Source: Bacteroidales bacterium (GTDB taxonomy: Bacteria > Bacteroidota > Bacteroidia > Bacteroidales > Bacteroidaceae). Taken from it: DNA of 48,817 nucleotides. A model generated the notes under the pieces. That model did not search any database, was not told the DNA's origin, and was given only the letters and a program-made list of their open reading frames with translations. Both the position numbers and the translations under genes were made by a program. Below are positions 33,863 through 43,581 of this stretch, in pieces. Within the stretch, counting starts at the first letter, position 1; each line of letters starts with the position of its first letter. The stretch covers positions 1-48,817 of the forward strand of contig JAUNKN010000013.1 in the NCBI GenBank assembly GCA_030532685.1, read 5' to 3'.

Positions 33863-34840
33863 ATGGCCAAAATACGATGCGTGGGTGTGCTCACCTCCGG
33901 AGGAGATGCTCCAGGCATGAATGCTGCCATCCGTGCAGTGACGCGTAGCGCTATTTCCAATGGCTTTAAGGTAAAGGGTATTTACCGCGGCTATGAGGGA
34001 TTGATGAATGGAGAAATCAAGACTTTCACCACCGAAGACGTTTCGGGCATCATTCAGACAGGAGGCACCATCTTGCGCACTGCACGCTCCAAAGCTTTCG
34101 AAACTCCCGAAGGACGCAAGCGCGCCTACGACAATCTCGTGAGTGAAGGCATTGATGCTCTTGTCGTTATTGGAGGAAATGGTTCGCTCACGGGAGCGAT
34201 GCTTTTGGCCGAAGAATATGACTTCCCTTGTATCGGATTGCCGGGTACGATAGACAACGACCTCTATGGTACCGACAATACCATAGGCTACGACACCACG
34301 CTCAATACGATTATGGATTGCGTGGATAAAATTCGCGACACTGCCAATTCCCACGAACGCATCTTCTTTATCGAAGTGATGGGGCGTGATGCAGGATTTC
34401 TCGCACAATATTCGGCCATAGCTGCTGGTGCAGAGGCGGCCATTATTCCCGAAGATAGTACGGGAGCCGACCAGCTCATTCAATTCATGGAGCGCGGCAT
34501 TCGCAAGTCCAAGAAGAGCTGCATCGTCATTGTCAGTGAGAGCCCCGAGTGCGGCGCCATTTATTATGCCGACCGCGTCAATCGAGAATATCCCGAGTTT
34601 GATGTGCGCGTGTCCATCCTTGGCCACTTGCAACGTGGCGGAAAACCCTCTGCTCTTGACCGCATTTTAGCTTCACGTGTTGGAGTCGGGGCCATAGATG
34701 CACTGGTCAAAGGACAGCGCAATGTGATGGTCGGTATTCGCAACAACGATATTGTTTACGTGCCTTTTATCGAAGCCATCAAGGAGCACAAGCAGATGGA
34801 CATGCAGCTCATCAAGGTGCTTGACGAGTTGAGCATATAG
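33863..34840 (+). CDS. pfkA: 6-phosphofructokinase
   Basis: Phosphorylates fructose 6-phosphate to the 1,6-bisphosphate in glycolysis. 325 residues with [13 protein letters not shown] (8-20), PGTIDND (127-133, catalytic base D131) and LGHLQRGG near 252-259. G107 in the ATP loop indicates ATP rather than pyrophosphate use. The loop reads GGNGS: N106 stands where E. coli PfkA has the Mg-binding aspartate (GGDGS). The gene follows tRNA-Gly by 28 bp and precedes the ATP synthase operon. Confidence 0.93.
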   Translation: MAKIRCVGVLTSGGDAPGMNAAIRAVTRSAISNGFKVKGIYRGYEGLMNGEIKTFTTEDVSGIIQTGGTILRTARSKAFETPEGRKRAYDNLVSEGIDALVVIGGNGSLTGAMLLAEEYDFPCIGLPGTIDNDLYGTDNTIGYDTTLNTIMDCVDKIRDTANSHERIFFIEVMGRDAGFLAQYSAIAAGAEAAIIPEDSTGADQLIQFMERGIRKSKKSCIVIVSESPECGAIYYADRVNREYPEFDVRVSILGHLQRGGKPSALDRILASRVGVGAIDALVKGQRNVMVGIRNNDIVYVPFIEAIKEHKQMDMQLIKVLDELSI

Positions 34841-34857
34841 TTTCAAAGTTGCATTAA

Positions 34858-36486
<1,629 letters not shown>

Positions 36487-36493
36487 GCCGACT

Positions 36494-36748
36494 ATGAAAC
36501 AAAACGACACATTGCACGCAACTATCGTTTCGCCAGAACGTACACTCTTTGACGCAACAGTAGACAGCGTTCTTGTACCCGGGGAACTGGGACAATTTGA
36601 AGTCTTGGTGCATCACGCTCCTATTATCTCTTCTCTCACTGCTGGTGAGGTTGTTTGTCGGGGAGTAGAGGACTTTTCTTTGTCTATCCAATCGGGGTTT
36701 ATCGAGGTAAAGGACAATGTCGTAACGCTATGTGTAGAAGTGGCTTAG
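36494..36748 (+). CDS. atpC: ATP synthase F1 epsilon subunit (short form)
   Basis: 84 residues, compared with about 130-140 in E. coli. Only the N-terminal beta-sandwich (HATIVSPERTLFDATVDSVLVPGELGQFEVLVHHAPIISSL) is present; the C-terminal helical hairpin, which in other bacteria inhibits ATP hydrolysis, is missing. This short form is common in Bacteroidetes. ATG 36494 is 7 bp after atpD. Confidence 0.9.
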   Translation: MKQNDTLHATIVSPERTLFDATVDSVLVPGELGQFEVLVHHAPIISSLTAGEVVCRGVEDFSLSIQSGFIEVKDNVVTLCVEVA

Positions 36749-36752
36749 CATT

Positions 36753-37145
36753 ATGAAACAACATTTGAAGTCTATCCTCATACTTGCGCTGGTTTTCTTG
36801 TGCTTAGCTCCTGCTTTGCTTTTTTTTGAACAAAAATGGAGTGGAGTAGACCTGGTGTTGATGGCGCAGCAGATTATGGGATTAGCCATTTTCTATTTTG
36901 CCTTCACCATTTTGGAATTATGGGTCGTTGGACAGCTTAGAGAGAAAGGACCTGCTTATTTTGTAGGAGCGAATCTTGGTTTTTCTCTATTGAGGTTGTT
37001 CTGTACAGTGGGACTTATTTTCTATTTCAAACAACAAGAAGAGGCTTATTTCACAACAGCGTTTGTCAACGTCTTGATTTTCTATTTTGCCACGCTGCTT
37101 TTTTCCACTCTACTTAGACATAGAGAAGACAGCCATACTAAATAA
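36753..37145 (+). CDS. Four-helix membrane protein in the atp operon (AtpI position)
   Basis: 130-residue protein with four hydrophobic segments (about 8-25, 34-58, 70-90, 100-118). It stands where many operons have atpI, between atpC (4 bp) and atpB (7 bp). Sequence similarity to AtpI was not recognised; the C-terminus is hydrophilic (LLRHREDSHTK). It probably helps assemble the c-ring or is a lineage-specific Fo accessory. Function is inferred from position only. Confidence 0.7.
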   Translation: MKQHLKSILILALVFLCLAPALLFFEQKWSGVDLVLMAQQIMGLAIFYFAFTILELWVVGQLREKGPAYFVGANLGFSLLRLFCTVGLIFYFKQQEEAYFTTAFVNVLIFYFATLLFSTLLRHREDSHTK

Positions 37146-37152
37146 ACAAAGC

Positions 37153-38220
37153 ATGAAACAATCGCTTCGGCATCATTTCCTTTTGCTCGTATTCCTTTTT
37201 TTAGGAAGTACGACGCCCCTTTGTGCATCTTCGCAAGGGGAAGCGGCAGCGGAAATTAACGTATCGGAGTTTGTGCTTGAACACTTGGCCGATGCTTACG
37301 AATGGCACATCACAACGTGGAATGGGAAGCACGTTTCTATTCCGCTTCCTGTCATTGTGAAAGGGCAAACTTCGGGGTGGCATCTCTTTAGTAGTAGCCG
37401 CTTTCATGAAGCGAAGGAATATGAAGGCTTTTATCTTTCCCCCGAGCATCACAACAAGATTTATGAGCGGCTTCCTGACGGGACGAGTGTACGTCCTTGG
37501 GATTTCTCGATTACGAAGAATGTGGCAACAATTTGGTTGGTCGTCTTCATCCTTTCGGCCACGTTCCTCGGAGTGGCACGTTGGTATAAAAAGCGAGACG
37601 CAAAGAGTGATGCGCCAAAGGGGGTCGTTGGAGCCTTAGAAATGCTCGTGATGTCGATCAATGACGACGTGATTAAAGCATCTATTGGAGAAAAGCATTA
37701 TAAGCGTTATGCTCCTTATCTCCTCACTGTGTTTTTCTTTATCCTGACTAACAACTTTATAGGACTCATTCCCATCTTCCCGGGAGGAGCCAATGTGACG
37801 GGAAATATAAACATCACGCTATTTTTGGCCGTAGGCACAATGCTTGCCGTCAATCTCTTTGGCAATAAAGAGTATTGGAGAGAAATCTTGTGGCCCGATG
37901 TTCCTGTTTGGCTCAAAATTCCGCCCATCATTCCCTTGATAGAAATCTTCGGAATTTTCACCAAGCCCTTCGCACTCATGATACGTCTTTTTGCTAATAT
38001 CATGGCGGGGCATGCCATTATTCTCTCTTTCACGTTCGTGATATTCATGACCTGGCAAATCAGTGCTACGATAGGAAGCGTATTTACCGTATTTAGTGCT
38101 GTGCTTATGGTATTCCTCAATTGCTTGGAAATACTGGTAGCTTTTTTGCAGGCTTATGTCTTCACCTTGCTTTCTTCAGTGTTCATTGGTTTGTCTTTGC
38201 CTGATCATCACGAAGAGTAG
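37153..38220 (+). CDS. atpB: ATP synthase Fo subunit a
   Basis: 355 residues, longer than E. coli subunit a (271). Residues 1-27 look like a signal peptide (HHFLLLVFLFLGSTTPLCA), followed by about 95 polar residues before the first conserved helix. The essential arginine is R278 in MIRLFANIMAGH. The last helices and LPDHHEE end the protein. The start is ATG 37153; the longer frame would overlap the previous gene. The extra N-terminal domain is typical of Bacteroidetes. Confidence 0.93.
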   Translation: MKQSLRHHFLLLVFLFLGSTTPLCASSQGEAAAEINVSEFVLEHLADAYEWHITTWNGKHVSIPLPVIVKGQTSGWHLFSSSRFHEAKEYEGFYLSPEHHNKIYERLPDGTSVRPWDFSITKNVATIWLVVFILSATFLGVARWYKKRDAKSDAPKGVVGALEMLVMSINDDVIKASIGEKHYKRYAPYLLTVFFFILTNNFIGLIPIFPGGANVTGNINITLFLAVGTMLAVNLFGNKEYWREILWPDVPVWLKIPPIIPLIEIFGIFTKPFALMIRLFANIMAGHAIILSFTFVIFMTWQISATIGSVFTVFSAVLMVFLNCLEILVAFLQAYVFTLLSSVFIGLSLPDHHEE

Positions 38221-38265
38221 CACGCTTCACAGCAACACAATTTGAACAAAAATAATCAACCCTAA

Positions 38266-38523
<258 letters not shown>

Positions 38524-38560
38524 ACCAAGGAGTCTTTTCCACGCAACACAACCATAAGAT

Positions 38561-39070
38561 ATGGAGTCATTGAACTTACCCTCAATTCTCACTCCCGACT
38601 TTGGCCTGCTCTTTTGGATGCTGGTGGCGTTTGCAGTGCTTTTCTTTATCTTGGGCAAGTTTGGACTTCCTGCGATTACAAGTATGGTCGAGGAGCGCAA
38701 ACAGTTTATTGATGAAAGCCTACAAAATGCACGTGCGGCCAATGAAAAGTTAGCAGGCTTGCAAGCCGAGAGCGAAAAGATGCTACGCGAAGCCCGCGAA
38801 AAGCAAGCTGAGATTTTGAAGGAAGCTATGGCTACTCGTGATGCTATCGTCAAGGATGCGAAAAGTAAAGCAGAGGCCGAAGGGCTCAAAATCCTTGAGG
38901 AAGCAAAGGCTCAAATTCAAGTAGAGAAAGCGAATGCTCTTTTGGATATTCGCTCACAAGTGGCCGATTTGTCGATTCAAATTGCAGAGAAAGTTGTGCG
39001 CAGAAAAATCAACGAAGATGGTGCACAGGAGGCTTTTGTCAATGGAATCTTAGACGACATCGCTAAATAA
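38561..39070 (+). CDS. atpF: ATP synthase Fo subunit b
   Basis: 169 residues: one N-terminal transmembrane helix (FGLLFWMLVAFAVLFFILGKFG, 14-35) followed by a long charged helical stalk (NARAANEKLAGLQAESEKMLREAREKQAEILKEA...), the peripheral stator. ITSMVEERK (40-48) is the typical b-subunit transition. Confidence 0.94.
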   Translation: MESLNLPSILTPDFGLLFWMLVAFAVLFFILGKFGLPAITSMVEERKQFIDESLQNARAANEKLAGLQAESEKMLREAREKQAEILKEAMATRDAIVKDAKSKAEAEGLKILEEAKAQIQVEKANALLDIRSQVADLSIQIAEKVVRRKINEDGAQEAFVNGILDDIAK

Positions 39071-39078
39071 TACACGAA

Positions 39079-39630
39079 ATGGATATCGGTATCGTAGCCT
39101 CACGTTATGCCAAAGCTTTATTGCGTTTCTCTTCCCACAATCAGGAAGAGCAACTCGTATATGCAGAGATGAAGCAGTTGCATCGCAGCTATTTAGGAGC
39201 TCCGCAGCTTGCTGCTGCATTGGGAAATCCAACAATGGGCGATAAAGAAAAAGGCAGATTGCTTCGTACAGCGAGTCTTGTTTTGCAGCGTGAAACATCC
39301 AGCCAAAGCACAGCAAAGTTTATCGATTTGGTTACCCAACAGAAACGTACGCATCTCATGCCTTTCATTGCGACTTCGTTTTTGAGTCAATATGAACGAA
39401 GCAAAGGGATGACAAGTGCACAACTTTGGGTGGCTACTCCCGTTGGTGAACAGACCGAACAGCGTCTCAAAGATTTAGTGGCGCAGCGTACGAAAGATAA
39501 CGATGTCCATTTGACAGTAAGTATTGATCCTTCGCTCGAAGCAGGCTTTGTCCTTGAATATGATGATTATCGTATGGACGCAAGTCTGCGCGGACAGTTT
39601 GAACGTCTGCGCCGCCAATTCAAGAAGTAA
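39079..39630 (+). CDS. atpH: ATP synthase F1 delta subunit
   Basis: 183 residues. N-terminal helical domain with VASRYAKALLRFS (6-18), C-terminal domain including DPSLEAGFVLEYDDYRMDASLRGQFERL, the delta/OSCP signature. It connects b and alpha subunits. The start is 8 bp after atpF. Confidence 0.92.
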   Translation: MDIGIVASRYAKALLRFSSHNQEEQLVYAEMKQLHRSYLGAPQLAAALGNPTMGDKEKGRLLRTASLVLQRETSSQSTAKFIDLVTQQKRTHLMPFIATSFLSQYERSKGMTSAQLWVATPVGEQTEQRLKDLVAQRTKDNDVHLTVSIDPSLEAGFVLEYDDYRMDASLRGQFERLRRQFKK

Positions 39631-39651
39631 TCCTAACCGCAAGAAACAATT

Positions 39652-41235
39652 ATGTCGAATAATATAAAGCCCAGCGAAGTTTCAGAGGTACTCTTGCAGC
39701 AACTGCAAGATCTTGCTACCGATGTGAAATTTGAAGAAGTGGGCATTGTACTCACCGTCGGCGACGGCGTAGCTCGTATTTATGGACTCACTAAGGTTAC
39801 AGAAAATGAGCTTATCGAATTTTCCAATGGTGTAATGGCTGTGGCCATGAACCTTGAAGAAGATAATGTCGGTGCTGTGCTCTTGGGTTCTTCGGAAGGA
39901 ATCAAAGAGGGCGATCGCGTAAAACGTACTGGACGCGTGGCCTCAATCATGGTCAACGAGCAAATGCTTGGCCGTGTTATCAATCCTTTGGGTACTCCTA
40001 TTGATGGAGGAGGAGAGATAGCGGGGGAGAAATATCTGATGCCTCTCGATCGTAAAGCTCCAGGCGTGATCTATCGCCAGCCCGTAACAGAGTCTCTTGC
40101 CACAGGTCTGAAGAGTGTGGATTCCATGATTCCCATTGGTCGTGGGCAGCGTGAGCTGATTATTGGCGACCGACAAACGGGAAAAACGGCGATAGCCATC
40201 GATACGATTATCAATCAGCGTCAGTACTTTGAAGCTGGAGAGCCTGTTTATTGTATTTATGTAGCCATTGGTCAGAAGGCGTCGACTGTAGCAAATATAG
40301 TCAACACTCTGAAAGAAAATGGCGCGATGGACTATACCATCATTGTATCGGCTACAGCAGCGGAAAGTGCTGCTCTCCAGTATTACGCACCATTTGCAGG
40401 TGCTGCTATTGGCGAGTTTTTCCGCGACCGTGGTAAACACGCTCTTGTTGTTTATGACGACCTTTCTAAGCAGGCTGTAGCCTATCGAGAAGTATCGCTT
40501 ATCTTGCGTCGTCCTTCTGGTCGTGAAGCCTATCCTGGAGATGTCTTTTATCTTCACTCTCGTTTGCTCGAACGCGCTGCTAAAATCAACAATCAGCAAG
40601 AGGTTGCAGAACAGATGAATGACCTTCCTGACGCTCTCAAAGGATTGGTCAAAGGAGGAGGCTCGCTTACGGCTTTACCCATTATCGAGACCCAAGCGGG
40701 TGACGTTTCAGCCTATATTCCTACGAATGTAATTTCGATTACCGATGGTCAAATTTATCTTGATACTGCACTCTTCAACCAAGGCTTTCGTCCCGCCATT
40801 GATGTAGGTATATCGGTGTCCCGTGTGGGAGGTTCTGCCCAAATCAAGTCGATGAAAAAGGTTGCAGGTACGCTCAAAATTGATCAAGCACAGTATCGAG
40901 AACTTGAAGCCTTCGCAAAGTTCTCTTCCGATATGGATGCCGTCACTGCAATGACCATCGATCGTGGACGTAAAAACAATCAGTTGCTCATACAATCACA
41001 ATATAGCCCTATGCCCGTTGCAGAACAGGTTGCAGTGCTTTATTGTGGAACTAAGGGGCTCTTGTCTAATGTTCCTTTGGAAAAAGTACGTGACTTTCAA
41101 GAGCAGTTCCTCAATGTGATGCGTGCCTCTTACAAGGACAGCGTGTTAGCTCCGCTGGCTGCGGGACAACTCACGGAGGAAGTGGAAGGACATATTCGCA
41201 AAGTTGCAGCGGATTTAGCAGGACAATATCAATAA
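39652..41235 (+). CDS. atpA: ATP synthase F1 alpha subunit
   Basis: 527 residues. P-loop GDRQTGKT at 172-179, YVAIGQKAS near 204, and the arginine-finger region near [10 protein letters not shown] (residues about 380). It is non-catalytic but nucleotide-binding. It starts 21 bp after atpH. Confidence 0.97.
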   Translation: MSNNIKPSEVSEVLLQQLQDLATDVKFEEVGIVLTVGDGVARIYGLTKVTENELIEFSNGVMAVAMNLEEDNVGAVLLGSSEGIKEGDRVKRTGRVASIMVNEQMLGRVINPLGTPIDGGGEIAGEKYLMPLDRKAPGVIYRQPVTESLATGLKSVDSMIPIGRGQRELIIGDRQTGKTAIAIDTIINQRQYFEAGEPVYCIYVAIGQKASTVANIVNTLKENGAMDYTIIVSATAAESAALQYYAPFAGAAIGEFFRDRGKHALVVYDDLSKQAVAYREVSLILRRPSGREAYPGDVFYLHSRLLERAAKINNQQEVAEQMNDLPDALKGLVKGGGSLTALPIIETQAGDVSAYIPTNVISITDGQIYLDTALFNQGFRPAIDVGISVSRVGGSAQIKSMKKVAGTLKIDQAQYRELEAFAKFSSDMDAVTAMTIDRGRKNNQLLIQSQYSPMPVAEQVAVLYCGTKGLLSNVPLEKVRDFQEQFLNVMRASYKDSVLAPLAAGQLTEEVEGHIRKVAADLAGQYQ

Positions 41236-41248
41236 TTAAGCAGATACT

Positions 41249-42112
41249 ATGGCCTCACTCAAAGAAGTAAAAACGCGCATCGCTTCGGTCAATAGTACGC
41301 GAAAGATTACAAGCGCGATGAAAATGGTGGCGAGCTCCAAACTCCACCATGCTCAGCAGGTCATTGAACAAATGCGTCCTTATGAGCGCAAACTCAATGC
41401 AATGATGAGTACTTTCGTGGCTTCGCTCGAAGGAGAAATCTCTTCTCCTTATGCTCAAGCTCGTCCTGTACAGCGCATCGCCTTGATTGTTTTTACCTCC
41501 AATTCCAGTCTTTGTGGAGGTTTTAATGGCAATGCTATCAAACAGATGCGTGCTTTGCTCGAAGAGTATCGTGCCAAGGGAATTGAAGTTTCTCGCCTGT
41601 ATCCCATAGGAAAGAAAGGAGCGGATGCCGCTCGAAAATTAGGGTTTGAGGTTGATTATTCTCTTTCTGAGATACTAGACACCCCAAGATATGCGCCTAT
41701 CGCTCAATTGTCCGCCACCTTGATGCAGCTTTTTCTTACAGGAGAAATAGATTGCGCGATTACAGTCTATCATCATTTCAAGAGTGCCGGTAGTCAAATC
41801 CTCAGAACCGAGCAATTACTACCCATTGTCTTTCCTCAACAGGAAGAGAAAGTTGTAGAGAACAATTTCATTATAGAACCTAATCCAGAAGTTCTTATCG
41901 AAACCTTGCTTCCGCGCGCGCAGCATTTGAAACTTTATGCAGCGATGCTTGACAGTTTAGCTTCAGAGCATGCCGCTCGTGTGATAGCGATGCAAGTTGC
42001 AACGGACAATGCAGACGAACTATTGCGAGAACTTACATTGCAGTATAATAAGACGCGTCAGCAAGCTATTACAGCCGAGTTATTGGACATTGTTGGAGGA
42101 AGTCTGCAATAA
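41249..42112 (+). CDS. atpG: ATP synthase F1 gamma subunit
   Basis: 287 residues forming the central rotor shaft. The conserved N-terminus is ASLKEVKTRIASVNSTRKITSAMKMVASSKL, and the C-terminus has ATDNADELLRELTLQYNKTRQQAITAELLDIVGG. It is the last atp gene and lies 9 bp before a PAP2 gene. Confidence 0.96.
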   Translation: MASLKEVKTRIASVNSTRKITSAMKMVASSKLHHAQQVIEQMRPYERKLNAMMSTFVASLEGEISSPYAQARPVQRIALIVFTSNSSLCGGFNGNAIKQMRALLEEYRAKGIEVSRLYPIGKKGADAARKLGFEVDYSLSEILDTPRYAPIAQLSATLMQLFLTGEIDCAITVYHHFKSAGSQILRTEQLLPIVFPQQEEKVVENNFIIEPNPEVLIETLLPRAQHLKLYAAMLDSLASEHAARVIAMQVATDNADELLRELTLQYNKTRQQAITAELLDIVGGSLQ

Positions 42113-42121
42113 TCCTTCCTT

Positions 42122-42763
42122 ATGAGAATCGATAGTACAATTACTTTTCTGTTGAATGGAAGCCACTCCCTCTATGTAGATGGAGTGGCTTGGTTTGCCA
42201 CACAAACTCTTTCGTGGATTCCTCTATTGCTTGCATTACTTTATGTCCTTTTTCGAGCTCATAGCCTGAAGCAATTTATTTATCTTTTGCTGGTTCTAAC
42301 TCTTTGTGTCCTTATTGTAGATCAGGTTTCCTCTTCTCTCTTTAAGCCAATGGTGGAGCGATATCGTCCATCACAGAACCCTTATGTGATGCATCTCGTT
42401 GATATTGTTAATGGATACCGAGGAGGAAGTTATGGTTTCTTCTCTTCACATGCTGCCAATACTGCCGCAGTGAGTACTTTTTCCGCATTGTTGTTAAGGC
42501 ATCGGTATGTAACTTGGAGCTTAGGAGGATGGACGGTCATTAACTGCTGGACACGTTTATATTTGGGAGTCCATTATGTTGGCGACATCCTAATGGGGCT
42601 TTTCATGGGAGGGATGGTAGCTACGGTACTATACTTCTTGTATTTGTATATCTGTCCAGAGCAAAAGGGGCGTTCCTATTCCCCTCTTTTGCTAAAGATT
42701 ATTCCGACAGGTCTAGCTCTTTCACTTTGTTCGAGCACAATTCCTTGGAAACATTTTTTTTAA
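42122..42763 (+). CDS. PAP2-family phosphatase
   Basis: 213-residue integral membrane phosphatase with about six hydrophobic segments. The three-part motif is intact: KX6RP at K75-R82-P83, FSSH at 107-110 in place of PSGH, and TRX5HX3D with R145, H151 and D155. Such proteins dephosphorylate undecaprenyl-PP, phosphatidylglycerophosphate or lipid A; the substrate is unknown. It directly follows atpG and may be co-transcribed with the atp genes. Confidence 0.85.
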   Translation: MRIDSTITFLLNGSHSLYVDGVAWFATQTLSWIPLLLALLYVLFRAHSLKQFIYLLLVLTLCVLIVDQVSSSLFKPMVERYRPSQNPYVMHLVDIVNGYRGGSYGFFSSHAANTAAVSTFSALLLRHRYVTWSLGGWTVINCWTRLYLGVHYVGDILMGLFMGGMVATVLYFLYLYICPEQKGRSYSPLLLKIIPTGLALSLCSSTIPWKHFF

Positions 42764-42785
42764 TTCACGATACCAAATAATTGAT

Positions 42786-43016
42786 ATGGATTATCATGCA
42801 CATGCTATTCTCGATATGATGGAGGGGCGTATATTTACCGATGAAACTTTATTGTTGGCCATTCAGCAACAGTTTGGTACAGATGCAACCTTTCATACTT
42901 GTAGTGTGGATGGAAAATCTCCTCAAGACATCATTACTTTCTTGAAAAATAAAGGCAAGTTTATTGATATGGAAGAGGGATATACCGTCAATACTGCCGC
43001 TCGTTGTAAACATTAA
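42786..43016 (+). CDS. YecH-like (DUF2492) small protein
   Basis: 76 residues, similar to E. coli YecH. HAHAILDMM (4-12), FHTCSVDGKSPQDIITFLKNKGKF (36-59) and CKH at the end carry conserved His and Cys residues that could bind a metal. It lies 22 bp after the PAP2 stop. Function unknown. Confidence 0.8.
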   Translation: MDYHAHAILDMMEGRIFTDETLLLAIQQQFGTDATFHTCSVDGKSPQDIITFLKNKGKFIDMEEGYTVNTAARCKH

Positions 43017-43070
43017 ACTCAGAGTCTTTGATTTTTTTCTTCTGATCGTATAGAAAAGAGGAAGAAACCC

Positions 43071-43100
43071 TTGGAATGCAAATATTTTTTTGTACTTTTG
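43071..43100 (+). promoter_or_regulatory. Promoter of tRNA-Pro
   Basis: TTG at 43071-43073 (-33) and TACTTTTG at 43093-43100 (-7), with 19 bases between them, 21 bases before the tRNA. Confidence 0.75.
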
Positions 43101-43121
43101 CAATCGATTTCAAGGGAATCG

Positions 43122-43194
43122 CGGGGCGTAGCGCAGTTGGTAGCGCACCTGGTTTGGGACCAGGGGGTCGCAGGTTCGAATCCTGTCGCCCCGA
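43122..43194 (+). tRNA. tRNA-Pro (anticodon TGG)
   Basis: 73 bases: acceptor CGGGGCG/CGCCCCG, D stem GCGC/GCGC, anticodon stem CCTGG/CCAGG around TTTGGGA (anticodon TGG), T stem GCAGG/CCTGT, discriminator A. CCA is not encoded (next bases CTTTTA), unlike the tRNA-Gly of this window. Confidence 0.96.
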
Positions 43195-43203
43195 CTTTTA
43201 GAG

Positions 43204-43241
43204 AAGCTGTATCAAGGTAAAGAACTTGATGCAGCTTTTTT
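43204..43241 (+). terminator. Terminator after tRNA-Pro
   Basis: AAGCTGTATCAAG and CTTGATGCAGCTT pair over about 12 positions (one mismatch), with an 8-base loop, followed by TTTT. Confidence 0.82.
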
Positions 43242-43473
43242 AGTTTTGTTTTCTCCTGAAATGCGGTTTGGCTTCTTTATCTTTCTACTCGTGATGAGGT
43301 TAGAGAGAGGTTCGAAAAATAGTGTAAAACTTCCCCTTGTTTATACAAGAGGGAGATGCGTTGAGGACTAACCTTTCGGCATAGTTAGTTTTATTGCCTT
43401 CGTTTGATTTTGATTGCTCCACAAATTAAAGAATTTCGGAGCCTGCACCTGTTAGAGGAGGGAACAGTATGTA

Positions 43474-43516
43474 AAAAATCCGTGTCGGAGTTTGAAAAAC
43501 TCCGACACGGATTTTT
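43474..43516 (-). terminator. Terminator of the glycogen operon
   Basis: Perfect 20-bp stem (43474-43493 with 43497-43516), loop GAA, core ATCCGTGTCGGAGTTT. On the - strand a T-run follows. This is the strongest hairpin for its size in the window. Confidence 0.93.
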
Positions 43517-43581
43517 ATAGAAAGAATTGTTCGTTCAAACAAAAGGTAGAGCTACATGAATCTATGTAATGCCCATGTAGT

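Larger units (their letters stand above)
43195..43581. other. Intergenic region between tRNA-Pro and glgP
   Basis: 387 bp without a supported gene. It holds the tRNA terminator (43204-43241), about 230 bp with only a small hairpin (CCCTTGT/ACAAGAGGG region near 43333), and the glgP terminator (43474-43516). Confidence 0.6.

Noticed and set aside
33639-33920. Open frame on + strand, 93 residues, crossing tRNA-Gly
   Set aside because: It reads through the tRNA gene; the stretch AVAQLVEHGLPK is a well-known false protein from tRNA sequence.
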